Origin: a bacterium
Lineage (GTDB): Bacteria > Desulfobacterota > Anaeroferrophillalia > Anaeroferrophillales > Tharpellaceae
Direction of reading: 5' to 3'
Assembly: GCA_029935295.1 (NCBI GenBank)
Contig: JAOZKP010000165.1
Span: 1-6,449, forward strand
Length of the DNA stretch: 6,449 nt
Every line of letters starts with the position of its first letter. Positions within the stretch are counted from its first letter, which is position 1. The position numbers and the translations under genes were made by a program. Under the pieces are notes generated by a model that was not told the DNA's origin, searched no databases, and was given only the letters and a program-made list of their open reading frames with translations. Below, one piece after another: positions 1-5,873 of this stretch.

Positions 1-88
1 GTATGGGAATCGAACCCACCTTTCCGGGTATCAGCCGAAAACACTGGATTTGAAGTCCAGGCTGCCCACCAGTGACAGAGACACTTCC
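1..88 (-). tRNA. selC: Selenocysteine tRNA (UCA anticodon), 3' end cut by window edge
   Basis: This is the tRNA that inserts selenocysteine at recoded UGA codons, through SelA and SelB. Read on the minus strand, it starts GGAAGTGT (88-81), the 5' side of the eight-pair acceptor stem typical of bacterial tRNA-Sec. Only the first two bases of the 3' side (AC, 2-1) are inside the window; the expected ACTTCC, discriminator base and any CCA lie outside. The D arm is at 78-62 (CTGTC pairing GGCAG). The anticodon arm has stem CTGGA/TCCAG, loop CTTCAAA and anticodon TCA (53-51). A long variable arm at 41-21 forms seven pairs, TTTTCGG with CCGGAAA. The T arm is at 19-3 with loop TTCGATT. The TCA anticodon, eight-pair acceptor and long variable arm together exclude tRNA-Ser and tRNA-Leu. 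selA and selB are not in view. Confidence 0.95.
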
Positions 89-126
89 AAAAACATCAAC
101 CCCTCCACCAAAACCGGCAGAAGATA

Positions 127-155
127 TTTATACCAACTATCAACTTCAAAGTCAA
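127..155 (-). promoter_or_regulatory. Probable sigma70-type promoter of the selenocysteine tRNA
   Basis: On the minus strand, TTGACT (155-150) and TATAAA (132-127) are separated by exactly 17 bases, and each matches the sigma70 consensus at five of six positions. Transcription would start near 120, giving a leader of about 30 bases before the tRNA 5' end at 88, to be removed by RNase P. The site lies in the 160-bp gap after the SPOR gene, so the tRNA can be transcribed independently of that gene. This is pattern matching only; no start site has been measured. Confidence 0.65.
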
Positions 156-248
156 CGCCAATTAGAAATGATGCATTCAAAATACATACAGCAAATCGCT
201 GCCGCTGACAGCGACTATCGCTTTCGCCGCGCCACCGGATACAAGCCC

Positions 249-1628
249 CTACTTTTTAATTCTTCTTACCAGGCTATCTTCCCGTGGAAAACTTTTTGTC
301 AGCTGTTCCTGAACCTGCCGGGCATCACTCTTCGAAACTCCTCCGGGAACAAATATCCGCTGCCAAACCCCTTTTGCCCTCAGATCAACTTCGACTTTAT
401 AAGCAGCAAACCCTTTTTTCTGCAGCTTGGCAAGTTGACGGGCGGCACCGGCTTCATTCCTGAAAGAGCCGATATGAACAACGTAGCGTGGACCGGTTGC
501 AGTAATAGCAGAAGCGGTAGCCGGACTTACTTTTTCGGGTGCAACAACTGCCTTTTCCTTAGCCGGAACCAACTTCGGGGCAACCTTTTCAGCTGACTGT
601 GTTTTACTCTTCTGATTTTCCACTGCAGTTTCGGTCACAGATTTGGACAGAATATTCTTTTCCTTCATAGACGAAGGAGCTGATGCAGCAGCTACCAGTG
701 ATTCTGCCGCCGGTTGCGGCGAGGTTTCTGAAGTTGTTGCCAGTGAAGCCGTTGCAACTGCTTCAGTTTCAACCGAACCGGCCGATGCCGCTGTTTCTGC
801 CGCCACATCAGTAGACAAATCGCGATTATCACCCGTAGAAACTTCTACGGTTTCATCTCCGGCCGGCGAAATTTTCGCAGTCACCACAGTTTTGCTCTCA
901 GCAACCAAAACCACTTTATCTTCAACCGGTTCATTACTAACAACTGCCGGCTCCAACTGAGGCTTGTTTTGTGACTTTATCGTAACTGGGGCCGGGGCCG
1001 GAGATTTAATCTCCCGGACAAGCTTATTTTCTGGGTTAACTCCAGTATTCTGCATATAAAACCAGCCGCCACCACCTGCAATTAACAACACAATAAAAAT
1101 AAACAGCGGCAAGCCCATATTGCGCGAATTCTCAGCTGGGGCCGGAGTCGAGATCTCCGGAGTTGACATCTCTGAAGTTGACGGAGTTGGAGTTTCAGGA
1201 ACCGCTTTTTCCAACTTTATCGCCGTTTGCTCTTCAGTTACCGATTCCGGATCAACCTCTTCGAGATTAAAGGCATCCGCAAAAACCCCATCCAGATCGG
1301 CGCCAATATCCTCTTTTTCCCATAAGTCCGCCAGAACCCGGATATCATCAGCAGAGGCTTCCGGATCTTCCGCCTCTGATGATTTAAGACCCAACGCTTC
1401 AGGATCAAAATCCAGATTGGCATCATCCCTGACATAGGCATCAAGCTTATCCTCAAGTTTGATATCCGGATCTTGGTCAGCCTCAAATACTGACGCAAGC
1501 TCACCAACAAAATCAACCGATTCCGGCTGTTCCCCGGTTTCACTTTCAGACTGCAACGGTCCCTGACAAACTGGACAGGTCACAACACTATCATCAGCCA
1601 CGCGCAACTTACATTCAGAGCAATACAT
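249..1628 (-). CDS. Zinc-ribbon, single-pass membrane protein with C-terminal SPOR domain
   Basis: A 459-residue protein with stop TAG. The N-terminus carries a four-cysteine zinc ribbon (C3, C6, C18, C21), followed by an acidic, probably disordered segment to about residue 140 and a Thr/Pro/Ser stretch at 144-165. One hydrophobic membrane helix lies at about 172-192. An Ala/Ser/Thr/Pro/Lys-rich linker (about 205-378) follows, ending in a SPOR domain at about 380-456 (start RYVVHIGSF, then VWQRIFVPGG). SPOR domains bind peptidoglycan lacking stem peptides and often sit on cell-division or envelope proteins. The inferred topology is zinc ribbon in the cytoplasm and SPOR domain in the periplasm. 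The ATG at 1628 has GAGGG (1641-1637) eight bases upstream. The gene is divergent from lon, with the selenocysteine tRNA downstream. The role of the ribbon is unknown, and I recognise no gene name. No clear terminator follows; the gap has only a five-pair hairpin (AGCGA-TAG-TCGCT) without a U run. Confidence 0.9.
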   Translation of the reverse strand: MYCSECKLRVADDSVVTCPVCQGPLQSESETGEQPESVDFVGELASVFEADQDPDIKLEDKLDAYVRDDANLDFDPEALGLKSSEAEDPEASADDIRVLADLWEKEDIGADLDGVFADAFNLEEVDPESVTEEQTAIKLEKAVPETPTPSTSEMSTPEISTPAPAENSRNMGLPLFIFIVLLIAGGGGWFYMQNTGVNPENKLVREIKSPAPAPVTIKSQNKPQLEPAVVSNEPVEDKVVLVAESKTVVTAKISPAGDETVEVSTGDNRDLSTDVAAETAASAGSVETEAVATASLATTSETSPQPAAESLVAAASAPSSMKEKNILSKSVTETAVENQKSKTQSAEKVAPKLVPAKEKAVVAPEKVSPATASAITATGPRYVVHIGSFRNEAGAARQLAKLQKKGFAAYKVEVDLRAKGVWQRIFVPGGVSKSDARQVQEQLTKSFPREDSLVRRIKK

Positions 1629-1636
1629 GACGAAAA

Positions 1637-1641
1637 CCCTC
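1637..1641 (-). promoter_or_regulatory. Ribosome binding site of the SPOR-domain gene
   Basis: GAGGG on the minus strand ends eight bases before the ATG at 1628-1626. This supports that start, as does the zinc-ribbon cysteine at residue 3, which leaves no room for a later start. Confidence 0.7.
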
Positions 1642-1724
1642 GTTCAAGTTAAAAAGACGTACCACACCCGGGAACAATCCTCGGAAACAAGGCACTAACC
1701 GTAATTTTCATCCAACACCTTACA

Positions 1725-1753
1725 TCTATATACTTTTTTCATGCAGACAGCAA
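1725..1753 (-). promoter_or_regulatory. Weak candidate promoter for the SPOR-domain gene
   Basis: On the minus strand, TTGCTG (1753-1748) and TATAGA (1730-1725) are spaced by 17 bases. The -35 matches only TTG and the -10 only TATA, so this is a weak call. It would give a leader of roughly 90 bases. It lies in the AT-richer centre of the divergent intergenic region and is the best leftward candidate I could find there. Confidence 0.25.
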
Positions 1754-1807
1754 GTATGATCTAACCGATAAGACCCAAAGCTGACTCCACACAACTCTTT
1801 TCAAAGC

Positions 1808-1836
1808 TTGACTTATATCTTGTGACGTCCTACATT
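1808..1836 (+). promoter_or_regulatory. Candidate promoter of lon
   Basis: TTGACT (1808-1813) and TACATT (1831-1836) are separated by 17 bases. The -35 matches five of six consensus positions and the -10 four of six. The leader would be about 40 bases to the GTG at 1884. A second, overlapping candidate uses TTGTGA (1820-1825) and TAAAAT (1842-1847) with a 16-base spacer. The upstream box reads CTTGAC, which resembles the sigma32 -35 (CTTGAA), but the matching CCCCAT-type -10 is poor, so heat-shock control is only a possibility. I saw no CIRCE element (the HrcA operator). Confidence 0.45.
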
Positions 1837-1869
1837 CCTTCTAAAATATTAACCCAACCAACCTCTTAC

Positions 1870-1873
1870 AAGG
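1870..1873 (+). promoter_or_regulatory. Ribosome binding site deciding the GTG start of lon
   Basis: AAGG ends ten bases before the GTG at 1884. It is a short Shine-Dalgarno with slightly long spacing. It supports the GTG because the first in-frame ATG, at codon 26, falls inside the first strand of the LON domain. Confidence 0.45.
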
Positions 1874-1883
1874 CAAATCCAAA

Positions 1884-4268
1884 GTGAAACAACACTCAAC
1901 TCAGGCACTGCCCGACCGGCTCAAGGTTCTGACACTCGGTGAGATTGTCATCTTCCCGATGCTTGCAGTCACGATTACGGCAAGAAACCGCAACGACATC
2001 GAACTTCTGCTGGAGTGCGAAAAGAACAATGAACTGATCGCCATCGCTAATCCGCAGGCAAATTACAGTTTTCCTTTAACCTGTGAAAACATCTTCCCGA
2101 TCGGCACAGCCTGCCGCATCAGCCGGGTTAAGATGAACCGGGAGTCGCAACTTGAGGTCGTTCTCGAAGGCATCTGCCGCATATCATTTCTGCGCATGCT
2201 CAAAGTCGGTAGCCGGCCGCTGGCTCTGATCGCCGGTTACCCGGAAAATCTGAGCCATGCATCTGACAGCACCACCCAGATGTTGATGGAAAGTTCATTA
2301 AGTCTGTTACGTGCCTGCTGTGCCGCCGGCCAGCCACTGCCGGAATCGGCAACCGTCATCCTTGATAAAATTGATCATCCGGGACACCTTGCCGACCTGA
2401 TCATAATCTACCTGCAACCAGATTTCGCCACCCAGTCCCGGGCGCTCTCCCTGATTACCGCCAAGAATCGCCTGAAAATGGTCCATCAACTTCTTTATGA
2501 ACGTCAGAGAAAACTAAACCTCGGCACTCAGTCTGACAGCCCTGATCCAGCCCGCTGGCCGCAGTCCGGCGGAATGTCACCCCATTCTGATGCCGGCGAT
2601 GACGAATTGACTGAACTTAAAAAAAATATCGATGCTCTGGAACTCAATGAAGCAACCCGCAAAACTATTGATAAGGAGTTCTCCCGACTCAAACGCATGA
2701 ACCCGGCATCGCCTGACTATCATAACACCCTGCATTACGTTGAATATATATCCGAACTCCCCTGGCAGAATGAGGATAAGGAAAATATCGATATTGGTAA
2801 AGCTGAAAAGATTCTTGATGAAGATCACTTCGGTCTCGAAAAAGTCAAAGAGAGGATTCTTGAACATCTGGCCGTGCGCCAGCTCAATCCGAATATGAAA
2901 GGGCCGATAATCTGCCTGGTCGGAGCCCCCGGAGTCGGCAAAACCTCACTCGGGAAATCGATTGCTAAAGCGATGGGAAGAAAATTTATTCGCCTCTCTT
3001 TAGGCGGCGTTCATGATGAGGCTGAAATCCGCGGCCATCGCCGCACCTATCTCGGCGCCATGCCGGGCAAGATTGTTCAGGAGTTGAAACGGGCCGGCAG
3101 CCGGAATCCGGTTTTCATGCTGGATGAGATCGATAAACTCGGCCGCGACTTCCGTGGCGATCCCGCCTCGGCCCTGCTGGAAGTGATGGACCCGGAGCAG
3201 AACAACTCTTTTACCGACCACTACCTGAATCTGCCTTTTGATCTGAGCCGGGTGCTTTTTATTGCAACCGCTAACCAGAGCGACCCGATCCCGGCGCCGC
3301 TGCTTGACCGGATGGAAATTATCACCCTGCCCGGCTACAGCGAAGAGGAGAAGCGAAGTATTGCCTGCCGCTACCTAATCGACCGGCAACGCGAAAATCA
3401 TGGCCTGAAAAATGAAAAGCTGGTTTTTACCGAAGAGGCTTTGGACAGCATCATTGATAATTACACCCGGGAATCCGGGGTGCGTAATCTGGAAAAGATG
3501 ATTGGCAAAGTAATGCGCAAATACGCCCGCAGTAAAGTTGCCGGTGAAACTCTGCCAAATGCCGTGACCCACCGGGCTTTAGCAGAGCTGCTCGGGCCGA
3601 CTCTGCACCGCAAAGAACTTAGCGCTCACTCCAGCCAGGTCGGAATTGTTACCGGTCTGGCCTGGACTCCTACCGGCGGCGATATTCTCTTTATCGAAGC
3701 TGCCCTGACGACAAGTCAAAAGGGTGACAACCTTATCTTAACCGGATCTTTAGGCGACGTCATGAAAGAGTCTGCCCAAATTGCCTTAAGCTTCCTTAAA
3801 ACACTTACCTGTAGATATGATATTGATGAAAATCTCTTCGAAAAACACCAAATCCATATCCATATTCCCTCGGGAGCGATCCCCAAAGATGGTCCATCAG
3901 CCGGACTCGCTCTCTTTCTGACCCTGCTCTCGCTCGCCTGCAATAGAGACGCGAATCATAAAATAGCGGTTACGGGGGAAATTTCACTTTCAGGAAGGGT
4001 GCTGCCAGTCGGCGGAGTTAAAGAGAAGGTTCTGGCGGCCCGCCGGGCGGGGATTAAACGAATTATTCTACCAGAAGAAAACCTGAAAAACCTCAAAGAT
4101 TTGCCTCAGGCAGCGCGGGATGAAATGGTTTTTTACGGCGTTAAAACTATTGACGAAGCCATCCCTCTGGTCATAACCACCATCAACCGGGTGACCAAAA
4201 AGGGCTTTACCGAGAAAAAACCGGCGACAGTGACAACCTGCTATCCGCCGCCGGCTGGTATCAACTGA
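1884..4268 (+). CDS. lon: Lon-family ATP-dependent serine protease (divergent, possibly a secondary Lon)
   Basis: A 794-residue cytosolic AAA+ protease that unfolds and degrades misfolded and regulatory proteins; length is normal for the family. The LON substrate-binding domain (about 12-210) is divergent. The AAA+ module (about 315-570) shows Walker A GAPGVGKTS (347-355), Walker B VFMLDEID (410-417), the pore-loop stretch HRRTYLGAMPG (385-395), sensor-1 asparagine N464, probable arginine finger R476 and the sensor-2 region GVRNLE (532-537). The protease domain (about 582-765) has Ser672 in KDGPSAG and Lys713 in GGVKEK, equivalent to the E. coli S679/K722 dyad, so it should be active. Between the LON and AAA+ parts, the usual conserved long helix (typically REYYL-EQ-KAIQKELG) is replaced by a Pro/Ser/Gly/Asp-rich stretch (about 212-240). 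The start is GTG, with AAGG upstream. The C-terminal tail (about 768-794) is variable, and its codons overlap a leftward terminator. It could be the housekeeping Lon or a paralogue; this window cannot tell. Confidence 0.95.
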   Translation: MKQHSTQALPDRLKVLTLGEIVIFPMLAVTITARNRNDIELLLECEKNNELIAIANPQANYSFPLTCENIFPIGTACRISRVKMNRESQLEVVLEGICRISFLRMLKVGSRPLALIAGYPENLSHASDSTTQMLMESSLSLLRACCAAGQPLPESATVILDKIDHPGHLADLIIIYLQPDFATQSRALSLITAKNRLKMVHQLLYERQRKLNLGTQSDSPDPARWPQSGGMSPHSDAGDDELTELKKNIDALELNEATRKTIDKEFSRLKRMNPASPDYHNTLHYVEYISELPWQNEDKENIDIGKAEKILDEDHFGLEKVKERILEHLAVRQLNPNMKGPIICLVGAPGVGKTSLGKSIAKAMGRKFIRLSLGGVHDEAEIRGHRRTYLGAMPGKIVQELKRAGSRNPVFMLDEIDKLGRDFRGDPASALLEVMDPEQNNSFTDHYLNLPFDLSRVLFIATANQSDPIPAPLLDRMEIITLPGYSEEEKRSIACRYLIDRQRENHGLKNEKLVFTEEALDSIIDNYTRESGVRNLEKMIGKVMRKYARSKVAGETLPNAVTHRALAELLGPTLHRKELSAHSSQVGIVTGLAWTPTGGDILFIEAALTTSQKGDNLILTGSLGDVMKESAQIALSFLKTLTCRYDIDENLFEKHQIHIHIPSGAIPKDGPSAGLALFLTLLSLACNRDANHKIAVTGEISLSGRVLPVGGVKEKVLAARRAGIKRIILPEENLKNLKDLPQAARDEMVFYGVKTIDEAIPLVITTINRVTKKGFTEKKPATVTTCYPPPAGIN
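4215..4254 (-). terminator. Intrinsic terminator of the purN-kinase unit, inside the 3' end of lon
   Basis: Read on the minus strand, CCGGCGGCGG (4254-4245) pairs with CTGTCGCCGG (4230-4221) in ten consecutive pairs, two of them G-U, around a 14-base loop. Six T residues (4220-4215) follow directly. This has the form of a rho-independent terminator. It begins 14 bases past the kinase stop codon (4269-4271), wholly within codons of Lon's C-terminal tail. On the plus strand no T run follows the hairpin, so it should act only on leftward transcription. Confidence 0.75.
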
Positions 4269-5831
4269 TTATGCGTGCGTCACCAGGCAGTAGAGCTGTT
4301 CAACCATGTCTTGGCGGGTATCAATATCGACCCACGAAACCATCTCAAGCTCGTCACAATCCGGGGATTCAAAACGCTGTTGCCGGGTAATCGTAATATC
4401 GGCATCGGAAGCATCACTTCCGACTTGCGCCCGTTTTTTCAAATTATCTTCGATGACCGGCCGCGGCGCCCGGCAAACAACTAACCGGGCAGCAACCCCT
4501 TCTGCCTGAGCCGCTTTGTAGAACAGTTTCCGGTCGGCAAATTTCAGATTTGATGCATCTATCACTACCGCCTCACCCCGGGAAATTACCTCGGCGGCCT
4601 GTTTCGCCATTTCGGTATAGGTTTTCACCGTCATATCCCGGGTATAGATCCCTTTCCCGAAAGGAGCAGCGGCACTCTGTCCGGCAAGCCCCAACAACTC
4701 TTTACGGACCACATCCGAACGCAGCACTGTGGTGCCCCATAAATTCTCCAGAACTTTAGCAAGATAACTTTTACCGCTGCCGCTGACGCCGGCCAACAGA
4801 AAAATTCCAACAGGTTTCGGGGCCGCGTAAATAGCGGCAAGCTGAAAGTAACGCCCGGCCCGACTTTGCGCCTCTTTAAAAGCATCTTTATCAAGTGCGG
4901 GATCAGAGCTGATAAAACTCCAGACCTTGCCGCGAACATAAGCGCGATAACACTTGTAAAAAAAGAGCAGTTCCGGTGCAAACAGTGACCCCAGTTTTTC
5001 ACGACAATAGTCCAGAAAAATAGAAGCGTAATCAAAACGGTTATTAACCTCTAAATCCATCGCCAGAAAGGCGATATCATTAACTACATCCAGTCGCCGG
5101 AAACGCTGGTTAAACTCAATACAGTCATAGACCACTGGCGGCCCATCCGGCGGCAGACAGACATGCTCCATATGAAGGTCACCATGCCCCTCGCGGATAA
5201 ATCCACCTTTAACCCGCTGGGCAAACAGTTTACTGTGATCAGTAAGAAAATCCCGACTGAATTTAACAATCCGCTCAAAATCACGGGTCAGAATCGTATT
5301 ATTTAGAAATACTTCGGTCTGAGAAAAGTTCTCCTCAACATCAAAACTGACCTTTTTCAGGCTACCGAAACTGCCATCATCAAAGATTTCGGCCTTTTTA
5401 TAAAATTTGCATAACAGGTCAACCAGGGACTTAATCTGCTTACTTTCAAGTTTATCCTCGGCCAGCAGGTTACGCATCAGGAATTCTTCCGGCAGACGAC
5501 GCATGACTACCGCATAATCCACAATTTTCCCGTCACCGCCGAAGAAGTAACCACCCTCACGTAGCACAACCTTCTCGACCCGCAGATAGTAGTCGCTACC
5601 TAAACGCCGGTTCAGGCGGAGCTCCTCCTCACAGCAAAAAAGCCTTTTCGACAGAGTCGAAAAATCGAGAAACCCGAAATCGACCGGTTTTTTAACCTTG
5701 TAGACATAATCGGCGGCAAGAAAAACCCAGGAGGCATGAGTCTGCACCAGTTCAACCTTTTCCGGCCGCGTTTCATAACGGTCAATTTTAAGCAGATCAT
5801 CAACCATCAATTTTTGCTGGTTACTATTCAT
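4269..5831 (-). CDS. Dual-domain kinase: APH-like phosphotransferase fused to a P-loop (AAA) kinase
   Basis: A 520-residue protein of the COG2187-COG0645 fusion type, usually annotated as a bifunctional aminoglycoside phosphotransferase/ATP-binding protein; the true substrate is not established. The N-terminal part (about 25-335) is kinase-like. Its family signature VYKVKKPVDFGFLDFST (43-59) includes the likely ATP-binding lysine. The catalytic loop is HGDLHMEH (216-223) with Asp218, and a probable metal-binding Asp236 sits in YDCIEFN. The C-terminal part (about 340-510) has Walker A GVSGSGKS (348-355), RSDVVRKEL (371-379) where related small-molecule kinases bind the acceptor, and VVIDASNLK (422-430) as the Walker B-like strand. 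Both active sites look intact. No signal peptide or membrane helix is visible, so it is probably cytoplasmic. The ATG has AAGGA ten bases upstream, and purN ends 42 bp before it. The stop TAA abuts the lon stop with no gap. An antibiotic-resistance role should not be inferred from the family name. Confidence 0.92.
   Translation of the reverse strand: MNSNQQKLMVDDLLKIDRYETRPEKVELVQTHASWVFLAADYVYKVKKPVDFGFLDFSTLSKRLFCCEEELRLNRRLGSDYYLRVEKVVLREGGYFFGGDGKIVDYAVVMRRLPEEFLMRNLLAEDKLESKQIKSLVDLLCKFYKKAEIFDDGSFGSLKKVSFDVEENFSQTEVFLNNTILTRDFERIVKFSRDFLTDHSKLFAQRVKGGFIREGHGDLHMEHVCLPPDGPPVVYDCIEFNQRFRRLDVVNDIAFLAMDLEVNNRFDYASIFLDYCREKLGSLFAPELLFFYKCYRAYVRGKVWSFISSDPALDKDAFKEAQSRAGRYFQLAAIYAAPKPVGIFLLAGVSGSGKSYLAKVLENLWGTTVLRSDVVRKELLGLAGQSAAAPFGKGIYTRDMTVKTYTEMAKQAAEVISRGEAVVIDASNLKFADRKLFYKAAQAEGVAARLVVCRAPRPVIEDNLKKRAQVGSDASDADITITRQQRFESPDCDELEMVSWVDIDTRQDMVEQLYCLVTHA
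4384..4439 (+). terminator. Weak candidate terminator for lon, antisense to the kinase gene
   Basis: A perfect seven-pair hairpin, TCGGAAG (4405-4411) with CTTCCGA (4417-4423) around loop CATCA, lies about 140 bases after the lon stop. Six T residues at 4434-4439 come ten bases after the stem. An outer CGGG (4384-4387) with CCCG (4430-4433) could bring the T run next to a helix, but with a large internal loop. The T run also encodes two lysines of the kinase on the other strand, so it may be coincidental. No better rightward terminator was seen just after lon. Confidence 0.25.
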
Positions 5832-5864
5832 AAAAAAAATTTCCTTAAAATTGTCCTTAAGAAA
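5832..5864 (-). promoter_or_regulatory. AU-rich hairpin plus U8 covering the kinase ribosome binding site
   Basis: In the purN-kinase gap the minus strand reads TTTCTTAA (5864-5857), loop GGACAATT, then TTAAGGAA (5848-5841). These arms form eight pairs including one G-U. A run of eight T residues (5839-5832) follows, ending at the ATG. The 3' arm contains the Shine-Dalgarno AAGGA (5846-5842), ten bases from the start codon. A second AAGGA sits in the loop region (5858-5854). The structure could partly terminate read-through from purN or hide the binding site. With only one G-C pair it is marginal, so function is uncertain. The ribosome binding site itself is a confident call. Confidence 0.4.
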
Positions 5865-5873
5865 TGCAATTAG

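Noticed and set aside
198..230. Hairpins in the gap after the SPOR gene as a rho-independent terminator
   Set aside because: Only short stems (AGCGA-TAG-TCGCT and a four-pair CAGC/GCTG) were found, with no U run following, so this does not fit an intrinsic terminator.
1144..1195. Short repeated GGAGTTGACATCTCTGAAGTTGAC-like DNA as a repeat element
   Set aside because: It is simply the codons for a Ser-Thr-Pro-Glu repetitive linker in the SPOR protein and is not a separate DNA element.
643..1437. Two 105-residue plus-strand frames (643-960 and 1120-1437) opposite the SPOR gene
   Set aside because: Both mirror the Ala/Ser/Thr/Glu-rich coding sequence of the opposite strand, are low-complexity and show no family motif.
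2307..3943. Several minus-strand frames inside lon
   Set aside because: They are antisense to a fully supported Lon coding sequence and resemble no protein family.
4266..4484. Selenocysteine read-through of the lon TGA, since the organism has tRNA-Sec and the frame stays open for about 70 codons
   Set aside because: Lon ends naturally here, the downstream frame is antisense to a clear kinase gene, and I saw no convincing SECIS-like hairpin just after the TGA.
4275..5284. Additional frames on both strands overlapping the kinase gene
   Set aside because: The kinase frame has continuous family motifs from end to end, and the others have none.
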